A stretch of 64,000 bases of DNA from Sipunculus nudus (GCA_026874595.1 CM049320.1:40794714-40858713), one strand, 5' to 3'. Positions 33,097-44,155 are shown, numbered from the stretch's first letter. The notes: generated by a model from the sequence alone, not told the origin. Program-made: numbers and translations.

Positions 33097-34239
33097 AAAA
33101 GTTCAGTTTAATAAAAATAGTGTACTGTTTAAAAAATTGAAAATAAAAAATAAATGTTAAATTATCATATGAAATGAATAAAAATGCAAGAAAATATGCA
33201 TACTATATTAGAAGGAATATATTTCAAATTAAGTATATTATATTAAGGATTTTAAACAATTGATGTTAGATATAGGTCTTTTGCCAATCCTGCAACTTTA
33301 AGAGTTTTCTTTGATACTCGTCATATTGTGCATAATAAGTCTTGGCACTGACCAAAGAATAAAAACACGAACCACTAACGGATGATGAAATCTAACAACC
33401 GGACAGGTTATTGTTTACTAGAGGTTATAAGCATCAAGTTTTTATCAATTATGAGAAATAAGTTGTTATTTATATCGCGAATCACATGCGTTTCTTTTTC
33501 AGGGGAGCACATTGAATACATCGGCGAGAGCTATAAATATTTTCATTTTATTTTAAATTCCTAAAAAGAAATTAGAAGCTTCCTGGCCTATAGAGATAAC
33601 ATTTATGTCTTATGATTTCGTTAAATTTTCCTTCGTTCAGCAAATTTCCATTTTAAGTAACTGCGTCCCATTGTAATTAAAGAGGTACAGTTTTTATTGT
33701 TTTTTGACTATTCCATTACTTGACAATTTAGATTTCTAGATTATACAGACTAGTGTTACTTGTGGTTGAAAGTGCGTCATTAAGATAATGATAATGACGC
33801 CGCTCGCCTGGCTCAATTGCATTTGTTATAGTATAATTGCTTAGAACAGCTGCCACAGAATGATGTATTAAGCTTTTTATATAATATAATTAGATTGGAA
33901 AATCTTTATTTTCTACTCTTGGCAGTAATTATTGCTCACAATTAGATTAACTCTGCGCGATAAAGTATTTATAATTTCAACCGAACCATATGAATAATTA
34001 AGCAGAGCTGCGGAAGTGAAAATCCCCTTTTTTGCAAAGCTTGAAGTATAAAGAGTGTTTATCGCTTCGCGGCTAATTCAAACGCTCGGTCTTTCGTCAT
34101 AATAAACATTACCCTTACGCGGCATTATGAAAACGTTTGTTTTCTTTTGACCAGCGCTACATCTTTATAAATTTTCATCCACAATGTACAAACTCTGCTG
34201 TTTAGGGATTGTTGGAGTCAAAATCTGGGTGTTTTTCGG

Positions 34240-34395
34240 CAAGGACTTTACGGGAAAAAAATATATTTTGTTTGCATTCGCATGTGGAATGTGAACAGAA
34301 GTTGTTTACTCGAAATGTAACAATTTTGAATTTTTAAGTTTGACTGTTGAGACATGTAGCTCCGGCCGTACCACAGTGCCCAAACAGAAGAGATT
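34240..34395 (+). repeat. Dispersed repeat copy (GGCAGTCCCA family)
   Basis: GCATGTGGAATGTGAACAGA, TCGAAATGTAACAATTTTGA, TGAGACATGTAGCTCCGGC and ACCACAGTGCCCAAACAGAA correspond in order to 51760-51935 and to the minus strand of 28955-29085. Confidence 0.6.
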
Positions 34396-34399
34396 AGAT

Positions 34400-35441
34400 C
34401 TTTCCATTTGATTGCCATTAACGAACAGTATTTTTGTTAGTAAGATTCTGTGCACACAATATTTGATATGATTAACTAACATACCCTATATATAGGTAAT
34501 ATTGGTATTTTGTGTTGTGAGATCGCGAAAATTGAACCCTCGCGAAACAACGAAAAGATGAAAATCGCGAAAATTTAACCTCAGGCCTTCATAATTACAC
34601 TGTTATGGTTTTGGCTGTCTATCATCCACATTTAGTAACTTAATAGTGGGGTCAAGGTTTGCACCAGGAAACGACCAATTACTGGCCTGAAAAGCCGTAA
34701 CCTTACGGCTAGATGGAGCCCTCATTGTGATACCGTGACAGCCAACTCCCATATTCTCCTGGGTAAGATGCCATTACGTGCGCTGTCAGAGGAACCTTAA
34801 TTGATCTCTGGAATAAGCTGAGAAAAGACGGCAAATTCGATATCGTGTCTGACAGGCTCACGGCGAATGGCTTCAGGCAGTGCTTTACTGGTTATTCAGC
34901 CGCATGGTTAAATCTTTTCTTTGCTGTGAAGCTTTCCACTTTTCGATTTCTATACATAAACATTTGTTTTGTTAAGTGCCATAAACTGTCATAAAATATT
35001 TCTTGAATTTAAGACGTTTTTCTGGTCTGAGAAAAACAATTTTTGTTGATTCAATTGTGCATGATTTGGATTTTTTACACAGGTATCTGTCACTTAAATA
35101 TCAGCTTTTGTCCAGTTTCATTACGAGCTGAAAAAATACCGTCCTGTTCCCGGTCCTGTTTTTGTATGCCTTTGTCATATTTTATCATAAAACATAAATT
35201 TATTTTCTGTGTACATTCCAACAAAAGATGGTTCGAGATTTCCATTTGTTCGTTGATTCAGTAGTTCTCAATCAAGTGAATCGTTACAAAGGATACATGA
35301 TTTAGTATTTATTCTTATATATATTAATATATGTTTTGAACATATGTCTCAATGTATAGTAAACATTGGTTTAAAAGACAAAGAATGTACCATTTTAATA
35401 CATTGAGAGAAAATTTAGAAATATAAGAGCAACTCAACCCG
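34400..35441. other. Unassigned sequence
   Basis: It contains a second TCGCGA repeat (34520-34577). The open frame 35043-35264 has no motif I recognise. Confidence 0.4.
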
Positions 35442-36258
35442 AATATTATCAGTGACGGAGGACTCGAGTCTGGACAGGGACTCGTGTCAGGACTCGAGGC
35501 TTTTTTTAGGGACTCTGACTCGGACTAGTACTCGAGCGTCCATTACATGGACTACAAGGTGAGGACTCGTGGAATCAGCAGGAGGAAAGCCTTGTCACAA
35601 GTCATAAAGGCATTTATATAGTAGTACATGTGCGATCTATTAACAGAATATTACCAAAAAACACTTGAAGTCTTCTTTTTGAGCTTAATGTAATTAAACC
35701 TTAAAGTGAAAGAACATGTTATCTTACATAAAATAATAATGATAATCTCAAAATTCCATTTAAAGGTGCCCATACACCTACCTTTGGAAAAAGATTTTAT
35801 GTAATATCTGGTTTCCTCTATGTATATATTAAGGATCTAAGGGTAATTCTGGTTATGAAAAGTTCTGATAACGCCTCCGTGCAGGATGTATGAACTTGTT
35901 AATAAACAGCGTGTTTGTAAACACAGCAATGTTGACAAACGGGAAAAACATGTAACCTATGGTGATAGGTTGCATATATACGGAGGTAGAAGGGTCACCT
36001 GTTGCAAAACGCCATTTACAAAACTCTGGCTTATCTGACTTGCCGCTAGATGCCTTTGTTGAATTTATTTTGAATATTTTGACGGACCCCCTTATTTAAT
36101 ACATGTTGATATAAACAAAACAAGCAACCTGTGTGCGGTGATACCCACGTTTTCTTACCTATTTTAATGAAAGCTCCAAAGGATTATCTTTAGTTTATAA
36201 AGGTCAGATAGGTACGGAAGCGTATTGCTGCCACCTGGTAAAAGAAAAATAAATTATT

Positions 36259-36381
36259 TATCTCGTACTCGACTTATTATCTCGTACGTACGACATACTA
36301 TCTCGTACGTACGACATATTATCTCGTACGTACGACATACTATCTCGCACGTACGACATACTATCTCGTACGTACGACATA
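36259..36381 (-). repeat. 21-bp palindromic minisatellite, left arm, about 6 units
   Basis: Units of TATCTCGTACGTACGACATAC, with TATT variants and a degenerate first unit. Each contains the perfect 12-bp palindrome TCGTACGTACGA. They mirror the right-arm array in position and sequence. Confidence 0.95.
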
Positions 36382-37581
36382 ATTAATCTTACGCATCTGA
36401 TTCACAGAATACACAACAGGCCAACTGATATATGTATAAGCAATTTATATATGTTAAATAATGCGTGTTCGTACCCTAACTACGCAACATCTTCACCTTG
36501 CAAACCAGTGGAACACCGTTGAAAAGTAAAAAATTACATATGTTTATTTATGTTTTTATTGATTGATTTATTTATACTATAAGTGTAAATGCTATTCGAT
36601 TCATCATTGTTTCTTTGTGTATAGGTTTCGGATATATTTCAAGAAAATGAAATTTATCAAATCGTTGTCTGCCAGTCATATACAGAACTTTTATTTTTAA
36701 ATAGGTAATTAAATTCTGTTAGCAGTTTATGATGTTATAATGATGAGCCTGTCATAATATTAATAAGAAAAAATTATTGCCTTTGCCAAATTGAAACTAC
36801 CTTTTGGTGAAGGAAGGTTCGGACAAGAGGTACAGATAACAAATAGCCTGACTGTAAGTAATTGAGAATGGATATATGTTGGGTAGGTTTCTTATATTCC
36901 AAAATTGATCTGTATAAGAACTAGATTTATGACATAACGCACAGTGTCACTCGCCCTACTTTAAACGGCACGAAGTTCAACTGATTGGATCAAGCACTTC
37001 GTTCATAATATATGAATCAGGAACCTCTCCTTACGGGCATCTCTGTATTACAGACACCTCTATATTGCAATCAAGGTTCATATTCTTTTGTAATAATATG
37101 TGTTTTGTCTCACGTTATTAACTCATTTTGGCTGAATACGAAAGTTGTTCAGCAAATCAATACCGATACACGGTCTTAATATCTCCTGTTTATCGGTTTT
37201 GCAAACCTTATTATGGTTCTGTGTGTGAGTAAACACAGTGCACCTTCGTATGTTTACTATAACGAGACCGCGTGACCAGAAGCAAGATCTTAGTCTAGCA
37301 CACGCGACAATTATAAAAAAAGAGAAGAAACATGAAAGATAAAACACCCAGAAAAGCTTGGAAAACCTTGATTTGTGAAGTTTATTTTTACGGCCACCAG
37401 GTGGCGTGAGCGCTGTTTGTTTTTCCACTTGTATACAGGAGAAAGCAAACAAAGAACGAAATATTGAAAGATACCGTAATAGTTTAAGGAGACTAAATTG
37501 TATTTCATGTATACTCAAAATACCTGGTTTGTAAAATATAAATTGGTCCCATTTTCAGTTAAACTCTCTACTATACAATCG

Positions 37582-37585
<4 letters not shown>

Positions 37586-37650
<65 letters not shown>
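37586..37650. repeat. (CT)n(TA)n at the centre of the foldback element
   Basis: About 35 bp of CT followed by about 30 bp of TA, located in the roughly 360-bp spacer between the arms. It produces the SLSLSL-IYIYIY peptide of the open frame 37498-37734, which is not a gene. Confidence 0.97.
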
Positions 37651-37653
<3 letters not shown>

Positions 37654-38895
37654 ATTAGTAATACATGTAATGTCCATCAGAGGTTCTTGTTTGACCAGAT
37701 AAAATATCCCGACATGTGCAAGGGACACAATTAGTGATTGACACTTGCGGGGGATTCCTATGCTTATATGGCAAATTTGAAATGTAAATAAAATTTAGAA
37801 ACGAGACAAACAGCGCCCACGCCACCTGGTGGTGGTACAGCATAAATTCACAATTTAAGGGTTTCCAAGCTCCTCTAGGTGTTTCTTCTTTCATGTTTCT
37901 TTTCTTTTTTTATAATTGTCGCATGTGGATCTTTCCTCTGGTCACCCGGCCTTCTTATGTAAACACTTAACAGACACTTATAGAGGTTCTGTAATACAGA
38001 GATGCCCATTAAGAGAGGTTCGTGATTCATATATTATGAACGAAGGGCTTGATCCCATAAGTTGCACTTCATGCCGTTTACAGAAGGTCGAGTTACATAT
38101 ACATATACCACATACAAGATCTTATAAAAGTCGCAAATGAGACAAATCTGAGGTGTAGATTTTACCACCACTTCAGCCTGACATTTGAGGTTAAGACTTA
38201 TTTTTAGAAATTCGTATTCTTCTGTCACAGATTAATCACACGCCAATGAGTGATATTTTTAATATATTTTTTTTTATAATCTAGTTCAAAATAAATATTA
38301 TACGTACCCCATTAAATGAATAACTGTCTGTTCAGCTACTCACCAATTATATCAATGGCTGTATATGCATTAAATAGTTTAAAAGATCAACTACACGAAG
38401 CGTTATGTATAAATCTGGTTCATAGAAAGATCAGTTTAGAATATTAGAAACCTGCCCCACAAATATCCATTCTCAATTACTTAAAATCAGGCTATTTGGG
38501 AGCTGCACCTCTTGTCTGAACCCTTCTTTCTCCAAAATGTAGTTTTAGTTTTGCAAAGACAAGATTTGTTTCTTATTAACATTATGACAGTCTCACTATT
38601 ATAACATCATATACTGCTCACATTATTTAATCACCTGTCTTAAAATGAGAGTTCTGTATATGACTGTCAGACACCGATTTGATGTATATTTCGCTTGCTT
38701 GAAATTTTAAAATTAATGTGAATCGAATAGCATTTAAATATATACTATAAATAAATAGATATATGTGAGTGTGTGTGTTGGTTTCAACGGTGGTCCAGCG
38801 GTTTGCAAGGAGGTGGAGATGTTGTATATATAGTTAATGTGAAAACATACATTATTTAACATATACATATTGCATATACATATATCTGTTGGCAT

Positions 38896-39569
38896 ACTCC
38901 ATCCAATGTTTGAAGTATTGGGTTAAGCTTTTGTATATGGATGACAATCGGTATCCAAAACACATATATAATATTTTATACCAGCTAGATGACAGGGGGA
39001 AAACAACTTGGGTTACACATGTAAGATCATTGTTATTTCAAGCTGGATTTGGATATATTTGGATGGCTCAAGATGTTGGTAATGTTGACCACTTTATCAT
39101 TAGTATTAAACAGAGAATTATAGATATGGCACAACAAAAGTGGCATAATGATATTACGGACTGTAGTAAGTTGTATTATTATGGTGTATTCAAGTCCATG
39201 CTTACCATTGAAAAATATTTATTATGTGTCACAAAAAAAGGTTATAGAACTGCTTTAGCAAAATTTAGATGTGCAAATCATACATTGGCAGTAGAAAATG
39301 GTCGACATAAAGGTATCCCGAGAGAAGAGAGAATATGTTTATTTTGTTTAAAAAATGGATATAATATAATTGAGGATGAAACTCATTTTCTATTGGAATG
39401 TTCTTTATATACTGATCTGCGGAACAAATATATACCAAAGAAATTCCATGAACCAAATGAATATAACTTCAAGTTGATACTAAATTCTGATAACTTATTC
39501 CAAATAACAAATTTAGCAGCTTACATGTTTTATAGTTTTAAAAGGAGATCAACAGTAATTGAAAACTAG
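38896..39569 (+). pseudogene. C-terminal ORF2 segment of a non-LTR retrotransposon, reading frame still open
   Basis: About 224 codons remain open up to a TAG at 39569. The frame enters from the truncated 5' end, so no native start exists; codons contributed by the target duplication are not part of the protein. Landmarks: KYWVKLLYMDDNRYP near the start, then QKWHNDITDCSKLYYYGVFK, GYRTALAKFRCANHTLAVE and ICLFCLKNG followed by EDETHFLLECSLYTDLR. The last gives a CxxC...HFLLEC Cys/His motif typical of the region after the RT domain in many invertebrate non-LTR elements. No RT or endonuclease domain remains, so it cannot act alone. The absence of stops suggests a young insertion. Confidence 0.85.
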
Positions 39570-40219
39570 ACTGTCATTTCTCTAGAAATATTAAAACTGT
39601 AAATATTTTAAAGAAATGATCCCTTACCCAGATTCAATCCATTCAGCAATAGTCAGTAGAAAGTATATACATATAAATATATTGGTTTGAATATGTATAT
39701 TGCTTAACTGGAGGTTAATATATTAAGGTTAATAAAGGAAAGTATAGTTATATTAAAAAAATGAGACATATTAGAAGTAAAATGTCTTGCATGTACATGT
39801 ATATATTTTAGTTGTGTAAGTGCTTGAATTTGGTATTGGAAATTATCTTTTAAAAGCATGTAAAATTGAAGTTAAGGATGTCTATTGATTATAGTTTATT
39901 ATTTTAATAGTTATTACTATTATTATTACAATTACTATTATTCTTATGTATTTGCAAACTGGTTTTTTTTTATCATTTCTTATTCCATACTTAGTTTTAA
40001 GATACAATGTTACTTGGTTAGATGTTTATTTACTTATTATTATTATTCTTTGTTTGTTGTTTGTTTGTTTGTTTGTTTACAATTTAAATTTAAATTGATC
40101 ATAACTGTGAACTCTCCATTTTTGCTTGTAAAATAAGACTTGTAAATGTTGATTGTATTGTAGGAACTATGGGCCTGTGGCCTTTATTTCCAGAATAAAC
40201 TTTCTTTTTCTTCTTCTTC
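38896..40219 (+). mobile_element. 5'-truncated non-LTR retrotransposon inside the foldback right arm
   Basis: It is flanked by a perfect 15-bp direct repeat TATATCTGTTGGCAT (38881-38895 and 40220-40234). The insert opens directly in ORF2 coding sequence and ends in GGGCCTGTGGCC, CAGAATAAACTTTC and a (TTC)n tail. This is the expected outcome of target-primed reverse transcription. Removing the insert and one repeat makes the right arm line up continuously with the left arm (36382-36520), which proves that it arrived after the arms existed. Confidence 0.94.
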
Positions 40220-40270
40220 TATATCTGTTGGCATGTTGTCTGATCTATGAATCAGTTCCGTAAGATTTAT

Positions 40271-40605
40271 TATGTCGTACGTACGAGATAATATGTCGTA
40301 CGTACGAGATACTATGTCGTACGTACGAGATAATATGTCGTACGTACAAGATAGTATGTCGTACGTACGAGATAGTATGTCGTACGTACGAGATAGTATG
40401 TCGTACGTACGAGATAGTATGTCGTACGTACGAGATAATATGTCGTTCGTACGAGATAATATGCCGTACGTACAAGATAGTATGTCGTACGTACGAGATA
40501 ATAAGTCGTACGTACGAGATAGTTTGTCGTACGTACGAGATAGTATGTCGTACGTACGAGATAGTATGTCGTACGTACGAGATAATATGTCGTACGTACG
40601 AGATA
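40271..40605 (+). repeat. 21-bp palindromic minisatellite, right arm, about 16 units
   Basis: Units TATGTCGTACGTACGAGATAG/A, near-perfect over 335 bp. Because 21 is divisible by three and the core TCGTACGTACGA is its own complement, both strands are open: plus gives (MSYVRDN/S)n and minus gives (SRTYDIL)n. These open frames are by-products of the array. It is the inverse of the 6-unit array at 36259-36381. Confidence 0.97.
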
Positions 40606-40852
40606 AATAATTTATTTTTCTTTTACCAGGTGGCAGCAATACGCTTCCGTAGATAGGTGCTCGGGCCCCTTTAAAATTTCTTTTACGTGACGCAGACTTG
40701 GACTCGGGTTCCAGATAACTCGGGCTCGAAGAAGGTGGCCTTGGACTCGAACCTCAAGGACTCGGACATTGACTCGGACTCGAGCAGCCTGAACTCGGCC
40801 TTGCACTCGGACTAGAATGGTCTTGACTCGAATATGCATCACTGAGTATTAT

Positions 40853-41166
40853 AATATGACTGTTAAACACGTGACCAAGTGATGCCGGCTCCTAGGCCTA
40901 CAAGCTTTTAACCATAAGAAATCTACGAGTCTCGCGCCATATATAATATCAAACACATGCAGAACATGTCCTTAAAACAGTTGTGTTTTTAATCTCCCTT
41001 TGAAACGGAGTTAATCTTCTCTGCCGAACTACTTTCTGGGCCAATATTGCATTCCGAGTGAATGAGACTTTGTAGGTGCGAGTACATCGTCACCGCCCTG
41101 TCTCAGCATGGTGAAGTGTTCAGTTATTTAACTGACTGCTGTTGCTCATGTCACCCATAGCCACCT
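40853..41166. other. Unassigned sequence between two inverted-repeat elements
   Basis: Nothing recognisable on either strand. Confidence 0.4.
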
Positions 41167-41500
41167 CATAGGCGGATCCAGAGTGGGGCACATTGGGCAC
41201 GTGACTTCCTTCAGCTTTACATCTAGTATTGAATTGATAAATGTCATCAATTTTATATCAAGTTTATCTCCTATCTAACCATTTCTCCGATAATGTCCCC
41301 CTGTTTTAGCCATTCTCTCAAAACAACCCAGTCCTTCTTATACTCATGCTGCATGCCGACGTGTGTGCTTTTGTCCAGAATTAATTTACATTAATTTACA
41401 GAATTTGCCTTCATTTGTGCCGACAAAACCTATTTGTTTCAAACGTCCAAATCGGCCTAATATGCCCCCCCCCCCTAGCAAAATCCTAGATCCGCCACTG
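41167..41500. mobile_element. Small inverted-repeat element (MITE candidate)
   Basis: The left end CATAGGCGGATCCAGAG and the inverted right end CAGTGGCGGATCTAGGA are similar. Internal blocks GTGGGGCACATTGGGCAC and GGGGGGCATATTAGGCC are also paired. CACCT directly precedes the left end and directly follows the right end, a possible 5-bp duplication. The CAGTGGCGGATC terminus is one I associate with non-autonomous DNA elements. No coding capacity. Confidence 0.55.
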
Positions 41501-41918
41501 CACCTGTAGGGTAAAATAAAAATCATATTGGAAATCTCAGACAAAGTAATCTTGTGGAAAGCTTATCTAACTTATCTAACCAGTGATATTGCTGGATCGA
41601 TTTTTTTGGTAATTATTTATGGGAAATTAGATTTTGTAGCCGATGCGACGATGTTCAATCTGATAGTTTTATACCGGTTCAGTCCTATAAAGCTTGCGCA
41701 CTTGACAAGAAAATTTGATTACACTTGAAACTGGCATTATCAGACGCGCCATGTAACATTTTATGATTTATACATTTTACGTATGTTACGCAGCGATATG
41801 TACACTTCATTTGTCCGTGGTCTCCATTTATTTTCAATGCAGCTTTACACCGAAATAACACGCTCTCTTTGGTCCGATTCTTGGCCTTATGCCAGAACCG
41901 GAGATATCAGGCCACTTC

Positions 41919-41938
41919 GGGGGGGGGGGGGGGGGGGG
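41919..41938 (+). repeat. Poly(G) tract, about 20 bp
   Basis: Uninterrupted G run. Others are 44569-44588 (about 20) and 58740-58753 (about 14). Such runs can form G-quadruplexes, and their lengths are error-prone in sequencing. Confidence 0.95.
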
Positions 41939-42487
41939 AACGAAGGTTTAAAATGTGGAGCTGATGCAAAATCCGATACTATGCTCTCATTGGTCTGCTT
42001 GTCTGATTACAATTCTTTGCTCTGTGCTCACCCTGGTGGTCAAACCGAGTAAACCTTGCTATACAAAGCAGCGGTTAAAAACAAAAGGAGACCATGGACG
42101 ACTACAGTAGTGTACATATAACTCACATTCCCGAGGTCATCTCAGCGGAGTTTTTCCGCTTACTATATTTTAAGCTGGTCTTTATTTAGTATTTTTATCA
42201 TGTAATAAATGTTTTCCATGTAATTTGTCGTCATACAGGATCACACTAAAATCAGTTTTCACGTAAATATCATGAATATCAGATGATCTTAAAAACAGAA
42301 TATATCAATTACATGTGAGGTCCTATTTCCAATAATGTGTACATTTTAAGCTTTTCAATACTTTGTCAGGTAATTAGTTAACATTCTGTGAAATTTATTC
42401 ATCTAAATGAGCGGACACAAGTGTATAACATAAACTCACATTTGAATCAAAGTTATATTACTACACAAGAATATAAAGAAAATTTTG

Positions 42488-42540
42488 AACTAGAAATGTT
42501 CTCAGAGAGCGCAGACCTTCGCCAAGGAACTCATTACCTC
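42488..42540 (-). repeat. Fragment of the GGCGGAGG dispersed family
   Basis: The minus strand reads TTGGCGAAGGTCTGCGCTCT followed by CTGAGAACATTTCTAGTTC, aligning with 13990-14025 on the plus strand. The surrounding open frame 42388-42624 has no independent support. Confidence 0.55.
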
Positions 42541-42782
42541 CACATTATGAATAATTTACCAAACCAGGTCATGACCCCGTCAATGCAGGTCATCGTGGTA
42601 TACCCGAAAATACCAATGAGATAATCTCTACTAGGGTCATCGTATATCGCTCAGACAGAAACTTTTAATGTCCTTGTGTTCAAGTACATTCTTTATCGAG
42701 AACAAGCATGAACCTTCTAGAAGAGGTTTTATTAGTTATTAGGTATTACATTGTGCGGGAGATTAAATCAATAAAATCAATA

Positions 42783-42789
<7 letters not shown>

Positions 42790-42838
<49 letters not shown>
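42790..42838. repeat. (TA)n microsatellite
   Basis: Uninterrupted TA dinucleotides. It generates the IYIYIY stretch of the open frame at 42708-42893. Confidence 0.97.
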
Positions 42839-42842
<4 letters not shown>

Positions 42843-42849
42843 CTCTCCT

Positions 42850-43785
42850 TAAATTTGTCTTCAGATTGTGGCCCATGTTCAACTAAAATTTAGTTTTCAC
42901 CAAACATCTTACATTTTACAATATTAAATATCTGGTATACCTGATATTGTCGTTGTGACATTTGTTTGATCAAAAAGTTGATCAAATGCGAAGTACCCAG
43001 GTTCAGAAAAAAAACAGGTTATCTGTTTATTCCTCCACAAAGGCTATATTTAGAAGCGTGTCAAAAGCTGAATTACTGTAGAAATTATGTGAAATCCATA
43101 TACCCTCAACGACAAACAAATCGCTTGTTTATCCGGGAAGCCATGCTCCAGGTCATAGACCCGGACTGGCTCCCCCGATACTTTTACGGAAATCCAAAAC
43201 AGGAGATCTAATAGAGATTCAAAATAGCTAGACTGGGCCACATTTATTTGCAATGAATCTAGATATCCTGAGTTTAAGGATTATTTAGGAATCAGCAAGA
43301 TAGATTGAACGAGAGCTAGGCGTCCAAGCCGTCAGACCAGTCCAGTTTCTTATTTACCGCCCTTGGTATTTTTTCTCCGTCAAATTAGTCTAACTTGCCA
43401 ACTGCTGTGTGGATATCATACAACATGATACTCTGGTCCGGCGTGGCACAAAGAATGACGCAGATGGTAGTTAATTGCATTCTCCAAGAATACAGACAGA
43501 GCAACAATCAATAACTGAACGGAACTGTATACTTGTAACCCAAAAGTAAGCCGACTCTGGCGGAGGTTCCTCGCCTCGTTACCGCCTGACGGTGAAACAT
43601 GTCTGCCATTTAACTGGTCTAAATTTCCTAAGTGATGCCGCAATGAGCTAAACGTAGCATGTTTAACTTGATTTCACGGTTGCATCTACCAATAAACATG
43701 CAATCCTTTGCCGGTCTTTGGTGTTAAACCAAACCAGATAATTGGAGGAGTGGACCAGTATGAGAATATTTTGCTGTACTTCCGC
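42850..43785. other. Unassigned sequence
   Basis: Open frames 42966-43211 (plus), 43050-43253 (minus) and 43416-43643 (minus) overlap or lack motifs, so I could not support any as a gene. Confidence 0.4.
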
Positions 43786-43789
43786 ATGA

Positions 43790-44155
43790 AACTCTAGCAG
43801 TGAGAGTAATTGCATGCACCAGGATGGTTTGGGTTCATTCCCTTTCTTGTGCGTTTGTGTGTTTGTGTGTTTTCATTTTCACAGCACAGCTCATGCAGTC
43901 ACGAACGGAATCCGATGATATTTTTAGGGCACCTCTGGAATGGGCCACTGAAGAAATCGGTTTGATTTGATGATCCGGATAAAAAAAAGGACTTCCGAGA
44001 AAAATTGCAGTCACATATACCCGATTAAACCTTTGATGATGTTGGGAACACTTCTTGGGGAACATATGCACCAATAAACCTGTCAATAAATCAATGAAGA
44101 CACTAGTTGCGGAGTTTCCCACATTCAGGATCGCCAGCATGGCGGAGGCCGACAT
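43790..44155 (+). repeat. GGCGGAGG dispersed family, copy with central part
   Basis: It shares, in order, GGTTCATTCCC, GTGTGTTTGTGTGTTTTC, CTCATGCAGTCACGAACGGA, TGATATTTTTAGGGCACCTC, GAATGGGCCACTGAAGAA and a CACCAATAAACCTG end with the copies at 60.9 and 63.6 kb. The minus-strand open frame 43835-44155 lies inside it. Confidence 0.65.

Larger units (their letters stand above)
29600..34239. other. Unassigned sequence; short repeats and a possible conserved element
   Basis: No gene supported: open frames 30708-30893 minus and 33382-33564 have no motif. Items seen are a CRE-like TGACGTCA at 30000-30007, TCGCGA repeats at 32262-32301, a 24-bp perfect palindrome at 33073-33096, and a stretch at 33770-34160 rich in TAATTA/CAATTAG-type motifs. 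Confidence 0.45.
35450..40844. mobile_element. Giant foldback (long inverted-repeat) element with hAT-like ends
   Basis: The ends are CAGTGACGGAGGACTCGAG at 35450 and, inverted, CAGTGATGCATATTCGAG ending at 40844. The flanking octamers are AATATTAT (35442-35449) and AGTATTAT (40845-40852), a 7/8 match. CAGTG-type termini with 8-bp duplications are hallmarks of hAT transposons. Matching inverted blocks: 36214-36267 with 40597-40650 (54 bp, identical), 36382-36520 with 40235-40270 plus 38780-38880, 36580-36960 with about 38390-38740, 36970-37060 with 37975-38090, and 37280-37430 with 37795-37935. Both outer ends are rich in GACTCGAG-type subrepeats. The left arm has about 600 bp (35.6-36.2 kb) absent from the right. 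No transposase frame was found, so it is non-autonomous. Confidence 0.87.

Noticed and set aside
40271-40605. Regular short repeats resembling a CRISPR array
   Set aside because: The units are contiguous with no unique spacers, the genome is eukaryotic, and the same array occurs inverted at 36.26 kb as part of a foldback element.
40184-40639. Open frames on both strands encoding 7-residue repeats (MSYVRDN-like and SRTYDIL-like)
   Set aside because: A 21-bp self-complementary unit is automatically open on both strands. There is no sign of a start context or a non-repeat domain.
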